DNA of 41,237 nt, from NCBI GenBank assembly GCA_025458105.1, contig JALOTD010000009.1, positions 1-41,237 on the forward strand, read 5' to 3'. Below are positions 24,889-34,123 of this stretch, one piece after another (within the stretch, counting starts at the first letter, position 1; every line of letters begins with the position of its first letter). This stretch comes from Tabrizicola sp. GTDB lineage: Bacteria; Pseudomonadota; Alphaproteobacteria; Rhodobacterales; Rhodobacteraceae. Under the pieces are notes generated by a model. The model did not search any database, had not been told where the DNA came from, and saw nothing but the letters and a program-made list of their open reading frames with translations. The translations under genes were made by a program, and so were the position numbers.

Positions 24889-25947
24889 ATGCGCCGGGCC
24901 CTGATCTGCCTCTTCCTGCACGCTTCGCTGACCCATGCGGCAGGGGCGGAGGGTGTGGTTTTTCCAGCGCTAGATGGGTCATCTGGCACCGAGATGGTGG
25001 TCTATTCCTCGCTGGACGAACCCCTTGCGCGGCCGCTGGTCCAGGCATTTCAAGCCCGGCATCCGGAGGTAAGCCTGCGCTATGTCGACCTTCTGACCGG
25101 AGAGATTGCCGCGCGGGTTGTGGCGGAGACCGACCGGGGTGAGCCAACCGCCGATCTGGTGTTTTCCTCGGCCATGGACCTGACAGTGAAACTGGCGAAC
25201 GACGGTTATGCCTCGGTGGTCCGGCCCGAGGGCGCGCGGGATTGGCCAGACTGGGCCATCTGGCGCGATACGGTCTTTGCGCTGACGTTCGAGCCTGCAG
25301 TGATCGTCTATCACAAGCCGACCTTCCCCGATGGTCCGCCAGATACCAGAGCAGAGCTGATGGATTGGCTGGCGACGTCAGGGCCGGGTCTGATCGGAAC
25401 CTACGATATCTCGCGATCTGCGGTGGGATATCTGTTCCTGATGCGGGACCTCGAGCATTTCGCCGACCTTTGGCCGATGATCGACGCGATGGGGCGGGCT
25501 GGGGTGCAGACCTTTCCGACCAGCAAGGACGTGATCGACCGGGTGCGGACCGGGGAAATCGCGCTGGGCTACAACATCCTTGGCTCTTACGCCTCGGATC
25601 AGGCGGGGCGCTACCCCGAGCTGGGTCTGGTCTTGCCGCGCGACTATGTGGTGGTCGTCAGCCGGGTGGCGATGGTGCCGCGGGCGGCACGCGCGCCAGA
25701 GTTGGGCGAGGCATTTCTTTCCTTCCTAGTGTCACGCGAAGGGCAAGAGGTTCTGGCCCAGCGGCTGCGCCTGCCGGCGGTCAGTCTGGAGGTGTCCGGA
25801 AAGGTTGGAGCGCTGGACATGCAGGAAGCGCTGCAGGCAACGCTTCGTCCCGTGCCTGTGTCACCGGGCCTGCTGGCCTATCTGGATCCTGCGACGCGGG
25901 CGCGTGTTCTGGCCCGCTGGACGGCGGCGCTGGAGGGCGGTGAGTAG
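24889..25947 (+). CDS. Periplasmic binding protein, AfuA/PgtC-like, probable sensor partner
   Basis: A 352-residue exported protein of the extracellular solute-binding class seen in Fe(III)-type ABC systems (COG1840-like). The start at 24889 gives a proper signal peptide (MRRALICLFLHASLTHA-AGA); an in-frame ATG at 24862 would add nine residues. Typical elements are MVVYSSLDEPLARPLVQAFQ, then ADLVFSSAMDLTVKLANDGY and IALGYNILGSYA. No permease or ATPase gene accompanies it. It lies between the TctDE-like genes and tctCBA, so it may act as a ligand sensor for the kinase, much as PgtC works with PgtB/PgtA in phosphoglycerate transport. The sensing role is inferred. Confidence 0.8.
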   Translation: MRRALICLFLHASLTHAAGAEGVVFPALDGSSGTEMVVYSSLDEPLARPLVQAFQARHPEVSLRYVDLLTGEIAARVVAETDRGEPTADLVFSSAMDLTVKLANDGYASVVRPEGARDWPDWAIWRDTVFALTFEPAVIVYHKPTFPDGPPDTRAELMDWLATSGPGLIGTYDISRSAVGYLFLMRDLEHFADLWPMIDAMGRAGVQTFPTSKDVIDRVRTGEIALGYNILGSYASDQAGRYPELGLVLPRDYVVVVSRVAMVPRAARAPELGEAFLSFLVSREGQEVLAQRLRLPAVSLEVSGKVGALDMQEALQATLRPVPVSPGLLAYLDPATRARVLARWTAALEGGE

Positions 25948-25962
25948 CCGGTTTTCGCGTGT

Positions 25963-25979
25963 CAGGTTCATGACAGGTT
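25963..25979. promoter_or_regulatory. Direct repeat, candidate TctD operator upstream of tctC
   Basis: CAGGTT occurs at 25963-25968 and again at 25974-25979, an 11-base period typical of tandem OmpR-family regulator binding. The same stretch also contains TGTCA-N6-TGACA (25960-25975), and another CTGTCAG at 25991-25997. It lies about 85 bases before the tctC start, in the 115-base gap where the tctCBA promoter must be unless the operon reads through from the binding protein gene. Confidence 0.5.
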
Positions 25980-26062
25980 GCAGTGATTGACTGTCAGAGC
26001 GCCGGGGTCGGGAGAGCCTCGGAGTGATCTTGCGGCCTTGCCGCATTCAGGGAGGAAACCAG

Positions 26063-27007
26063 ATGAAACACGCCATTCTTGGCGCGGCCCTTGCCGTCGC
26101 CTTTGCCGTTCCCGCGTTCGCGCAGGATTACACGATCATGGCTCCGGCCAATCCCGGCGGCGGCTGGGACGCTACGGCCCGTTCGATGCAGGAGGTTCTG
26201 CAGGCCGAAGGCATCGCGCCCTCGGTCGAGGTGATCAACGTTCCGGGTGCGGGCGGCACGGTGGGCCTGGCCCAGTTCGTGGCCGATAGCGCGGGCGATC
26301 CGACCAAGCTGATCGTCGGTGGCTATGTGATGGTCGGTGCGATCCTGACGAATGCTTCGTCGGTGTCGCTGAAGGACGTGACCCCGATTGCGCGACTAAC
26401 CGGGGACACTCAGGCGATCGTCGTTCCGGCGGCGTCCGACATTCAAACGCTGGCCGATCTGGTCGAGAAGCTGAAGGCCGATCCCGGCGCTGTCAGCTGG
26501 GCCGGTGGCTCTGCGGGCGGTACCGACCACATCACCGTGGGCCTTCTGGCCAAGGCTGCGGGCGTCGATCCGACCAAGATCAACTATGTCGCCTTCTCGG
26601 GCGGTGGTGAAGCTATGGCCGCAATCCTGGGTAATCAGGTGACAGCCGGGGTGTCGTCGGTGGGCGAGTTCTCGGAACAGGTGAAGGCCGGAACCATGCG
26701 TCTTCTGGCTGTGTCGTCGGCGGAACGCCTGCCGGGCATCGATGCTCCGACCATCAAGGAAGCAGGCTTTGACGTTGTGGTGCAGAACTGGCGGATGATT
26801 GCCGCCGCGCCGGGCCTGACGGCAGAGCAGGTGGCCAAGATCAGCGCCGATATCGAGAAGCTGAACGCCTCGGCTGGCTGGACCTCGATGCTGGAGACGA
26901 AGGGCTGGGCGAATACCTATCTGGCGGGCGATGCCTTTGCCGCCCAGCTGGACGCGGACATTGCCGCGACAGAGGCCATTCTGCGCGACATCGGCCTGGT
27001 GCAATGA
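26063..27007 (+). CDS. tctC: Tripartite tricarboxylate transporter substrate-binding protein TctC
   Basis: A 314-residue exported binding protein of the TTT (Bug) family. A strong GGAGGA site precedes the ATG at 26063. The signal peptide (residues 1-20) ends AFA-QDY. The family pocket motifs follow: [20 protein letters not shown], and [15 protein letters not shown]. It captures a carboxylate in the periplasm for the TctAB membrane complex. Which carboxylate (citrate, tricarballylate, terephthalate-like and others are known for the family) cannot be read. It overlaps tctB by 4 bases. Confidence 0.93.
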   Translation: MKHAILGAALAVAFAVPAFAQDYTIMAPANPGGGWDATARSMQEVLQAEGIAPSVEVINVPGAGGTVGLAQFVADSAGDPTKLIVGGYVMVGAILTNASSVSLKDVTPIARLTGDTQAIVVPAASDIQTLADLVEKLKADPGAVSWAGGSAGGTDHITVGLLAKAAGVDPTKINYVAFSGGGEAMAAILGNQVTAGVSSVGEFSEQVKAGTMRLLAVSSAERLPGIDAPTIKEAGFDVVVQNWRMIAAAPGLTAEQVAKISADIEKLNASAGWTSMLETKGWANTYLAGDAFAAQLDADIAATEAILRDIGLVQ

Positions 27008-27489
27008 GCCAGCAACCTGTGGAACGTCGCCCCAACGGGGCGGCGTTCGTCATCGCCGCAGGGCTGGCAGTCATGGCAGGCTTGCTCTTGTGGGATGCGT
27101 CAGGGTTGAAACAGGACGGCGGCTATGCCGGGGTTGGCCCTGCGGATGTGCCGCGACTGGTGGCCTATGGTCTTCTTGTCCTAGCGGCGCTGACTGTGGT
27201 TTCGGGTTTGCGGGGCGATCTGCCGCGCGCCCCCCGGCAGGCGCCCGCTCCGATCCTGTGGATTTTGGGTGGGCTTGGTCTGCAACTGACGCTCTTGCAC
27301 GTCGTGGGCTTCGTGATGTCGGGCGCGCTTCTGTTCGGAATGACGGCGCGGGGCCTCGGTCGCAAACCGCTCTGGCTGACCGTTACGGTCGGCTTTGGCG
27401 TGTCGCTTATCATCTATGGCGTCTTCGACCGGCTTCTGCGGCTGAACCTGCCGGGCGGGCCGCTTGAGATGCTGATCTTCGGAGGCTGA
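27004..27489 (+). CDS. tctB: Tripartite tricarboxylate transporter small membrane subunit TctB
   Basis: A 161-residue protein with four predicted transmembrane helices (about residues 13-30, 48-66, 80-105, 118-138). It shows the TctB-type pattern [14 protein letters not shown] and the C-terminal [20 protein letters not shown]. It is the accessory subunit of the secondary, ion-driven transporter. It lies between tctC and tctA, 4 bases from tctA. Confidence 0.93.
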   Translation: MSQQPVERRPNGAAFVIAAGLAVMAGLLLWDASGLKQDGGYAGVGPADVPRLVAYGLLVLAALTVVSGLRGDLPRAPRQAPAPILWILGGLGLQLTLLHVVGFVMSGALLFGMTARGLGRKPLWLTVTVGFGVSLIIYGVFDRLLRLNLPGGPLEMLIFGG

Positions 27490-27493
27490 GGCC

Positions 27494-29008
27494 ATGGACA
27501 GCTTTGGACTTCTGATGCAGGGCCTGCAGGCGGCGCTGGACCCGATGATCCTCCTCTATGCGCTGATTGGCGTGACGCTGGGCACGGCGGTCGGGGTTCT
27601 GCCCGGCATCGGCCCGGCGCTGACGGTCGCGCTGCTTCTGCCGGTGACTTACGGGTTGGACCCGGCCGGGTCGCTGATCATGTTCGCGGGCATCTATTAT
27701 GGCGGGATGTATGGCGGGTCGACAACCTCGATCCTTCTGAACACGCCAGGGGAAAGTGCGTCCATCGTCACGGCCATCGAGGGGAACCGGATGGCGCGGT
27801 CGGGCCGCGCGGGTCCGGCGCTGGCGACTGCGGCAATCGGCAGCTTTGTCGCGGGGCTGATCGCGACGCTGCTTCTGGCCTTTCTGGCGCCTCAGGTGGT
27901 GAAGCTGGCCCTGACCCTTGGCCCGCGCGAATACTTTGCGCTGATGGTGCTGGCCTTCGTGACCGTCTCGGCCACCTTTGGCGACAGCGCGCTGCGCGGG
28001 CTGACGTCGCTGTTTATCGGGCTTGCGCTAGCTTGCGTCGGGATCGACAGCCTAACCGGGGCCGAGCGTCTGGCCTTCGACGTGCCACAGCTGAAGGATG
28101 GGATCGAGACGACAACACTGGCGGTCGCGCTGTTTGCCCTGGGCGAGGCGTTTGCCGTGGCCGGAATGCTGCGCCCGGAGGAGGGGATGCACAAGATCAC
28201 CGGGCGCGTGCGCATGACAACACAGGATTGGGCGCGGTCCTGGAAGTCCTGGCTGCGCGGCACATTCATCGGCTTTCCCATCGGGTCCATGCCAGCGGGC
28301 GGGGCGGATGTGGCCTCGTTCCTGTCCTACGCCGCCGAGAAGAAGCTGACCAAGCACCCCGAAGAATTCGGCAATGGCGCAATTGAAGGTGTTGCAGGGC
28401 CTGAGGCTGCGAACAACGCAGCGGCGGCGGGAACTCTGGTCCCACTCTTGACGCTGGGCCTGCCAACCACGGCCACGGCGGCCATAATGCTGGCGGGATT
28501 CCAGCAGTTCGGGTTGCAACCGGGGCCCCTGTTGTTCGTGACGAACGCCGAACTGGTCTGGGCGCTGATCGCCAGCCTTCTGATCGCCAACGTCATGCTT
28601 GTGGTCTTGAACCTGCCGCTGATCGGGCTGTGGATCCGGCTGCTGACGATACCCCGGCCCTGGCTTTATGCGGGGATCCTTCTGTTTGCCACGCTGGGAA
28701 CGATCGGGGTCAACCCGTCGCCGGTAGAACTGGGCATGCTGATCCTGTTCGGGCTCATGGGCTACGGCATGCGGCTTTACGGCTACCCCGTAGCGCCGGT
28801 GGTGGTGGGTCTGATCCTGGGCCCGATGGCCGAACAGCAGTTGCGCCGGGCGCTGGCGATTGCGCAGGGCGACTGGACGACACTGGTCTCGACACCCGTT
28901 TCGGCCACGCTCTTGGCGATTTCGGCCCTCTTCCTGGTCCTGCCGATCCTTATGCGGCTGCGGGGGCGCGGGGGTGTGCTCTCGCAGGTCGCGGGTGACG
29001 CGGACTGA
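27494..29008 (+). CDS. tctA: Tripartite tricarboxylate transporter large permease TctA
   Basis: A 504-residue permease with about 10-12 transmembrane helices. The two conserved TctA loops are present: [20 protein letters not shown] near residues 35-55, and [20 protein letters not shown] near 78-98. The second-half copy is [20 protein letters not shown] followed by [20 protein letters not shown]. It forms the transport pathway together with TctB. Standard length for the family. Its stop lies 9 bases from the stop of the convergent PLP-enzyme gene. Confidence 0.96.
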   Translation: MDSFGLLMQGLQAALDPMILLYALIGVTLGTAVGVLPGIGPALTVALLLPVTYGLDPAGSLIMFAGIYYGGMYGGSTTSILLNTPGESASIVTAIEGNRMARSGRAGPALATAAIGSFVAGLIATLLLAFLAPQVVKLALTLGPREYFALMVLAFVTVSATFGDSALRGLTSLFIGLALACVGIDSLTGAERLAFDVPQLKDGIETTTLAVALFALGEAFAVAGMLRPEEGMHKITGRVRMTTQDWARSWKSWLRGTFIGFPIGSMPAGGADVASFLSYAAEKKLTKHPEEFGNGAIEGVAGPEAANNAAAAGTLVPLLTLGLPTTATAAIMLAGFQQFGLQPGPLLFVTNAELVWALIASLLIANVMLVVLNLPLIGLWIRLLTIPRPWLYAGILLFATLGTIGVNPSPVELGMLILFGLMGYGMRLYGYPVAPVVVGLILGPMAEQQLRRALAIAQGDWTTLVSTPVSATLLAISALFLVLPILMRLRGRGGVLSQVAGDAD

Positions 29009-29017
29009 GGGTTCGGG

Positions 29018-30142
29018 TCACCCGGCGAGGATGCCCCTCAGGGACGCGGCCAGATGATCGCAGCCGTCTTCGGTTGTGACAAAACCGGGAGAGAGGCGGA
29101 GTGTCTGGCCCCGATGATCGGTCGTTACGCCAGTGTCGCGCATGCGCGCAACCACAGTCGCTGCGGGCAGTTTCTCGGGCAGGTGCAGCATGACCGAGCC
29201 ACCTCGTTCCCCCTCGGCCCGGGGGGTAGCAAGGGTCAGGCCCAGATCGTCGGCCATCGCAAACAGCAAGGCGGTGAGCTTGCGGTTGTGGGCCAGCAGC
29301 GCGGCATGGTCCTGACCGGCATGCCAATCCAGCGCGGGCAGCGAGGCCAGTGCCGACATGCAGGACGGCGTGCCGGAATCAAAGCGCCGCACATCGGGGG
29401 CATAGGAAAAGCGCGTGATGTCCCAATTGAACGGGTTGTCCTGGCTGAACCATCCACGCAGCCGGGGCTGGCATTCGGCAGTCAGTGCCGGATCGACGTA
29501 CAGCGCCCCGGCGCCCGGCGTGCCGCACATCCATTTGAGCGAAGTGGACAGCGCGAAATCAACGCGCGGTTCGGTCACGTCAAACGGCAACAAACCTGCA
29601 GCTTGGGTAACGTCGACCCCGATCAGGCTGCCCATGGCCCGCCCGTGCGCAACCAGACGGTCCAGATTCACCCGGTGCGAGCTGGTCGACGAGACCCAGG
29701 TCAAGAGCGCAAGGCCCACATCCGGCCCCCAGGCGGCGGCGAAGTCCTCGTCCTCGACCCAGCTTGCGCCCTGCCGCAAAGGCACGGTCTGCAGGGTGAA
29801 ACCATGGGTTTGCGCCAGGCCCGACAGAAGGAAATGGTTCGACGGAAAGCAATCGGCCGCGACCAGAACGGTTCGGCCTTGCAAGTAGCGCTCCGGAAGC
29901 GCCTCGATCAGCATGTGCAGGCCTTGGGTTACGCTGTCACAAGTGGTGACCGAGCCTTCGGGCGCGTTCAAGATGCCACGCCAACGGTCGATATAGCGCT
30001 GCCGCTGCGGCAGGACCCAGCCCCATTGCCCATCATCAGGCCGCCCCCAGACTTGCGCGAACCGGGACAGATGGTCGGACAGGTCGCGCTCTTTCCCGGG
30101 GTACATGCCGATGGAGTGGTACAGGAAATAGGCATCGGACAT
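29018..30142 (-). CDS. Kynureninase-like PLP enzyme (class V aminotransferase fold)
   Basis: A 374-residue cytoplasmic fold-type I PLP enzyme. The Schiff-base lysine is K203 (STSLKWMCGTPGAG). The ring-pairing aspartate is D177 (IGVDVTQAAG). The C-terminal RGWFSQDNPFNWD, then RRFDSGTPSCMSALA parallels the kynureninase RGWFGH...RRFxxGTP region. The Gly-His of that loop is Ser-Gln here, so the substrate may differ. No other tryptophan-degradation gene is near. I start at ATG 30142 (MSDAYFLYHS) rather than the in-frame 30178 codon, which adds 12 unconserved residues. The family is confident; the reaction (kynurenine cleavage versus desulfurase or lyase on another amino acid) is open. Confidence 0.75.
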   Translation of the reverse strand: MSDAYFLYHSIGMYPGKERDLSDHLSRFAQVWGRPDDGQWGWVLPQRQRYIDRWRGILNAPEGSVTTCDSVTQGLHMLIEALPERYLQGRTVLVAADCFPSNHFLLSGLAQTHGFTLQTVPLRQGASWVEDEDFAAAWGPDVGLALLTWVSSTSSHRVNLDRLVAHGRAMGSLIGVDVTQAAGLLPFDVTEPRVDFALSTSLKWMCGTPGAGALYVDPALTAECQPRLRGWFSQDNPFNWDITRFSYAPDVRRFDSGTPSCMSALASLPALDWHAGQDHAALLAHNRKLTALLFAMADDLGLTLATPRAEGERGGSVMLHLPEKLPAATVVARMRDTGVTTDHRGQTLRLSPGFVTTEDGCDHLAASLRGILAG

Positions 30143-30321
30143 GGGTGCGTTCCCGGTTGGGTTGGATAGAGTTACCAAGGGTCATAGCGGTTTCGCTCGG
30201 GTGGATGAAGCCTTGGCTGGCAGGCACGACGCTTGCGATTCTGCCGTTCTACTCTAGGCTGCAAGGATGAGCGGAGATTTGGGTGCGCAAAAGGCGCTGG
30301 GTCAGTCAGCAAGGGGCCGGG

Positions 30322-31326
30322 ATGGCGAGCAGACCTGATCCGGACCGTCTTGCCGACCGCGCGTTGGCGGCCTTGACGGGTGTGGCGCTTGGCGATGCGA
30401 TGGGCATGCCCGCGCAGACTCTGGATCGGGATGTGATTCAGGCAGCTTATGGCCGCATCACAGGGCTGATCGCGCCGATGCCGGGCCACCCTGTGTCGCA
30501 TGGCTTGAAGGCCGGTCAGGTGACCGATGATACGGAACAGACAATCCTTTTGGCTCGGCGACTTCTGTCGGATGCGCCCGACTTCGATGCTGCTGCTTGG
30601 GGCCGGGATCTGATGGATTGGGAGGCGGGAGTGGCAACTCGGGGTCTGCATGACCTCTTGGGACCGTCAACCAAAGCTGCGCTGGCAGCATTGGCGCGCG
30701 GCGTTACGCCTCAGGAGGCCGGACGCAACGGCGCGACCAACGGTGCAGCGATGCGTATCGTGCCTGTCGGGATTGCCACTTTGCCTGACCCCGGCCAGAT
30801 CGCGTCTCGGGTGTTGCAGGTCTCACAGGTCACCCACGGCCGTGGCGAGGCGCTGGCCGCCGCCTCTGCCGTGGCGATGGTGGTAAGTCAGGGGCTGGAA
30901 GGGGCGTCCTTCGAAGCGACGGTTGATCTGGCGCTGGTGGCTGCGCGCAAGGCTTCTCCCAACCGCGACCCGGCGGCGCATGCAGCGATGGCGGACCGTA
31001 TTGCACTGGCCCTCGACATCGCACCGCAGGGCGAAGAGGCGCTGGCCCGAAAGATCGGGACGTCGGTTCAAAGCCTGCAGTCCGTCGCCTGTGCCTTCGG
31101 GATTGTTCGGCTGGCCAACGGCGACCCGTGGCAGTCCACATTGATTGCTGCGAACATCGGGGATGATACCGACACGATCGGAGCGATTGCTTGCGCGATG
31201 GCGGCAGCCTGCACGGGTATGTCTGGCCTGCCCAGCGGACCCCTGGCCAAGCTGCATGCTGCGAATGCACTGGAGTTGCAGCCGCTTGCCCGAGATCTCT
31301 TGCGCTTGAGGGGTGGCATACGATGA
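30322..31326 (+). CDS. ADP-ribosylglycohydrolase-fold protein
   Basis: A 334-residue all-helical protein of the ARH/DraG fold, which normally hydrolyses N- or O-glycosidic bonds to ribose using two magnesium ions. The metal-site motifs are present: GDAMGMP (24-30), TDDTE (68-72) and GDDTDTIGAI (280-289). GATNGAAMRIVPVGI (about 136-150) is also typical. I chose ATG 30322, preceded by AAGGGG; a GTG at 30283 is in frame. It overlaps the PfkB kinase gene (ATGA) and heads an operon with an amine-type ABC importer. No ADP-ribosyltransferase or nitrogenase gene is near, so a small-molecule substrate with a ribosyl group is more likely than a protein. Confidence 0.85.
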   Translation: MASRPDPDRLADRALAALTGVALGDAMGMPAQTLDRDVIQAAYGRITGLIAPMPGHPVSHGLKAGQVTDDTEQTILLARRLLSDAPDFDAAAWGRDLMDWEAGVATRGLHDLLGPSTKAALAALARGVTPQEAGRNGATNGAAMRIVPVGIATLPDPGQIASRVLQVSQVTHGRGEALAAASAVAMVVSQGLEGASFEATVDLALVAARKASPNRDPAAHAAMADRIALALDIAPQGEEALARKIGTSVQSLQSVACAFGIVRLANGDPWQSTLIAANIGDDTDTIGAIACAMAAACTGMSGLPSGPLAKLHAANALELQPLARDLLRLRGGIR

Positions 31327-32243
31327 CCCGCCTCGTGCAGATTTCCGGTGTCATTATGGACCATGTCTACCGAATTCGCGCTATTCCGGCGCCGGGAACC
31401 GAGGCTGAGGTGCGGTCGGCATTCCTGACACCGGGTGGCGGGTTCAACGCGATGGTCGCAGCGCAGCGCATGGGGCTGGAGGTGGTCTATGGCGGCACGC
31501 TCGGCTCTGGTCCCTTTGCCGATCGGATTGCGCAAGCCTTGGCCGATTCGGGAATAGAGGCGTTGCGGCCCCGGCTGCGTGGGCTGGATCAGGGGGTGTG
31601 TACGGTCCTGATCGACTATACCGGTGAACGCAGCTTTATCGCCAGCGAGGGTGCGGACGGACTGGTGACGGATGCTGACCTTGCAGGCCTGCCGCTGCGG
31701 ACGGATGATTGGCTCCTGCTGTCCGGTTATGCGCTGTTGTACAAGGGCAGCCGCGATGCCCTGACCCGCTGGCTGACCAAGCGACCCGGTCGTCTGGTCT
31801 TTGACCCCTGCCCGCAGATCGGCGCAATCCCGGCCGAGTCGCGGGCGGCAGCGCTACAGGCTGCACATTGGATCAGTGCAAACCGGGCAGAGGCTGCTAC
31901 TCTGACCGGACAAAGCGACCCGGCGCGGGCCGCTCGGCAACTAGCGGATCGCCCTGGGGGGGCGGTTGTGCGTGATGGAGCCCAGGGCGCCTGGCTTGCA
32001 ACGCCGGGAGCGCAGGCGGTTCATCTGCCAGCTTTTCCAGTCCGAGTGGTTGATACAAACGGTGCCGGCGACACGCATGTCGGAGCCTTCATCGCGGCGC
32101 TTGCGGCAGGGCATCCACCCGTGGAATCCTGCCGTCTGGCGAACATCGCCGCGGCCTTGTCTATTACCCGTGCGGGTCCGGCGACGGCCCCGAATTTGTC
32201 CGACGTGCTGGCCCATGCCGCACCATCTCTGAAGGAGAGCTGA
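31323..32243 (+). CDS. PfkB/ribokinase-family sugar kinase
   Basis: A 306-residue cytoplasmic kinase. It has the N-terminal PfkB signature TPGGGFNAMVAAQRMGLEVV (about residues 37-56). The C-terminal signature DTNGAGDTHVGAF includes catalytic D250 and the anion hole GAGD (247-250). It would phosphorylate ribose, a nucleoside or a related sugar with ATP. Placement directly after the ARH-fold gene (ATGA overlap) and before an ABC importer suggests it phosphorylates the sugar released by the glycohydrolase, or the imported compound. The substrate is not identifiable from sequence. Confidence 0.88.
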   Translation: MTRLVQISGVIMDHVYRIRAIPAPGTEAEVRSAFLTPGGGFNAMVAAQRMGLEVVYGGTLGSGPFADRIAQALADSGIEALRPRLRGLDQGVCTVLIDYTGERSFIASEGADGLVTDADLAGLPLRTDDWLLLSGYALLYKGSRDALTRWLTKRPGRLVFDPCPQIGAIPAESRAAALQAAHWISANRAEAATLTGQSDPARAARQLADRPGGAVVRDGAQGAWLATPGAQAVHLPAFPVRVVDTNGAGDTHVGAFIAALAAGHPPVESCRLANIAAALSITRAGPATAPNLSDVLAHAAPSLKES

Positions 32244-33275
32244 ATGAAGACCATCCTGACCCCAGCCGCGCTGGCTCTGATGACGCCTATGGCCCTGGCT
32301 GATGAGATCCGCGTGCTGAACTGGCAGGGCTACGGCACCGATCTTGACTGGGCCATAGCCGCCTTTACCGAGGCGACCGGGCATACGGTCGTGCATGAAT
32401 ACTTCACCTCGGAACAAGAGATGCTGACGAAGCTCCGCACGAATCCGGGGGCTTATGATGTGGTCCTGATTAACTCGGCGTTCACGCCGCAGGCGCAGGC
32501 CGAGGGGCTGATCACTCCGATAGACCCGATGAAAGTTCCGAATCTGGCCGATGTCGATCCGGCTCTGGTGGCAAATCAGGACCTGAACCCCGGTGGAGCC
32601 CTGTATGGCGTTCCCTGGACCTGGGGCCTGACGTCTTTTGCCGTAAACACGGGTGATTTCCCGGAAGCACCAACCTCGCTGTCGGTGTTCTGGGACCCGG
32701 CCTTCAAGGGGCGTGTCTCGATCCGTGACGACGCGCTGGAGGCGGTGCAGTTCGCAGCGCTGGCCACCGGGCAGAACATCAACGACATTACTGACATGGA
32801 TGCGGTCAAGGCCAAGCTGACCGAACTGATGCCCCAAATTGCGACGTTCTGGGGAGCTGAGACCGACTGGAACCAGAACATGGCCGCCGGTCAGTTTGCA
32901 GTGGCGACCTACTGGTCTGGCTCTGCGGCGCGGTCAATTTCGGAAGGGCTGCCTGTGGCCTTTGTGGTGCCGGAAGAGGGCGCGATCGGCTGGCTGGACG
33001 GGTTGTCGATTCCAGCAAGCTCGACCAAGCAGGATGCGGCGCATGCCTTCATCGACTGGATGATCGATCCGGACTTCTACGTGAAGTGGGAGGCGGAAGG
33101 GGCCCCGGCGACGTCGAACACTGCGGCCGCTGCCGCGCTGCCCGAGGAGAGCTTCAACCGCAAGGTCCTTGGCGACCCTGCGGTCGTGGCGCGTGTCCAG
33201 TTCATGCGCCCCGTGGCCGATGAAACGCGCGAGGCCTATCTGGCGCTTTGGCAGGAGCTGAAGGCCGGCCAGTGA
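32244..33275 (+). CDS. ABC importer substrate-binding protein, polyamine type (PotD/PotF-like)
   Basis: A 343-residue periplasmic protein. The signal peptide (1-19) ends PMALA-DEI. The mature start IRVLNWQGYGTDLD, with LRTNPGAYDVVLINSAF and VPWTWGLTSFAVNT, is typical of spermidine/putrescine-binding proteins. EDEI-type acidic pocket residues of PotD could not be placed with confidence, and the family also binds other amines, opines and thiamine-like compounds. A GGAG site lies just before the ATG, which directly follows the kinase stop. The stop overlaps the first permease (GTGA). Confidence 0.88.
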   Translation: MKTILTPAALALMTPMALADEIRVLNWQGYGTDLDWAIAAFTEATGHTVVHEYFTSEQEMLTKLRTNPGAYDVVLINSAFTPQAQAEGLITPIDPMKVPNLADVDPALVANQDLNPGGALYGVPWTWGLTSFAVNTGDFPEAPTSLSVFWDPAFKGRVSIRDDALEAVQFAALATGQNINDITDMDAVKAKLTELMPQIATFWGAETDWNQNMAAGQFAVATYWSGSAARSISEGLPVAFVVPEEGAIGWLDGLSIPASSTKQDAAHAFIDWMIDPDFYVKWEAEGAPATSNTAAAAALPEESFNRKVLGDPAVVARVQFMRPVADETREAYLALWQELKAGQ

Positions 33276-34123
33276 CGCGCGCCGAACGCATCCGGGCGCT
33301 GGGTCTTCTGGCGCCCGCCTATCTGTGGCTGACGGTGGCGGTGTTTCTGCCGCTGTCGGCTATGGCCTTCTTCAGCCTCTTGACCGAAGTCCCTTTCGGT
33401 GAACGCGAATGGTCGTTCACAATTGCAAACTATACCGAGGTTTTCGGCAACCCGGTCTATGCGACCCTGTTGTGGAAGTCGCTGAAACTGGGGTTCTGGG
33501 TCACCTTCTGGTGCCTTGTTCTTGGGTTTCCCTGCGCCTGGATTCTGGCGCGGATGCTCAAGGGCCGGTCGCGCGAGGTGCTGTTCCTGCTGGTCATCCT
33601 GCCCTTCTGGTCCAATGCGCTGGTCCGCATATTCTCCTGGGCCATCGTCCTGCGCGGCAATGGGGTGCTGGACCGTGCAGTGAATGCCGTCTTGCCCTGG
33701 GACGTGAACATCAACCTGATGTTCAGCGAACCCGCGATCATAATCGGCCTTGTCCATTCCTACCTGCCTTACGTCATCCTGACGACCTACCTCTCCCTGC
33801 AAGCCATTGACGAGACGTTGATCGAGGCCGCCCGGTCTTTGGGCGCCCGCTGGCCGCGCATCCTGTGGCGGCTGGTCCTGCCGCTTGCCCTGCCGGGCCT
33901 GATCGCAGGCGCGGTGCTGGTCTTTGTCCCCGTCGTCGGGTCCTTCATGGAGCCGCGCCTCTTGGGAGGACGCTTCGGCACGACCTACGGCACGCTGATC
34001 GAGGATCAGTTCGTCGCCGTCTTCAACTGGCCCCTTGGCGCGGCCCTGTCCTTCATCCTGTTGGCCGTCGTTCTGGTCATCCTGGCCGCCGCCAGCCCCG
34101 CCCTGCGAAAGGCTGCGACATGA
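33272..34123 (+). CDS. ABC importer permease, PotB-like
   Basis: A 283-residue inner-membrane permease with about six transmembrane helices. The EAA loop is ETLIEAARSLGARWPRILWR followed by LVLPLALPGL (about residues 185-220), which contacts the ATPase. Start GTG 33272 overlaps the binding-protein stop; an in-frame ATG at 33248 would lie inside the preceding gene. It pairs with the next gene as a heterodimer. It overlaps that gene by 4 bases (ATGA). Confidence 0.92.
   Translation: MTRAERIRALGLLAPAYLWLTVAVFLPLSAMAFFSLLTEVPFGEREWSFTIANYTEVFGNPVYATLLWKSLKLGFWVTFWCLVLGFPCAWILARMLKGRSREVLFLLVILPFWSNALVRIFSWAIVLRGNGVLDRAVNAVLPWDVNINLMFSEPAIIIGLVHSYLPYVILTTYLSLQAIDETLIEAARSLGARWPRILWRLVLPLALPGLIAGAVLVFVPVVGSFMEPRLLGGRFGTTYGTLIEDQFVAVFNWPLGAALSFILLAVVLVILAAASPALRKAAT

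Noticed and set aside
30233-30255. TTGCGA/TACTCT promoter-like pair before the ARH-fold gene
   Set aside because: The spacer is only 11 bases, too short for a sigma-70 promoter.
30267-30338. A 23-codon ORF (MSGDLGAQ...) in the leader of the ARH-fold gene
   Set aside because: It overlaps the ARH start in another frame and has no recognisable leader-peptide features such as repeated codons or a paired attenuator hairpin.
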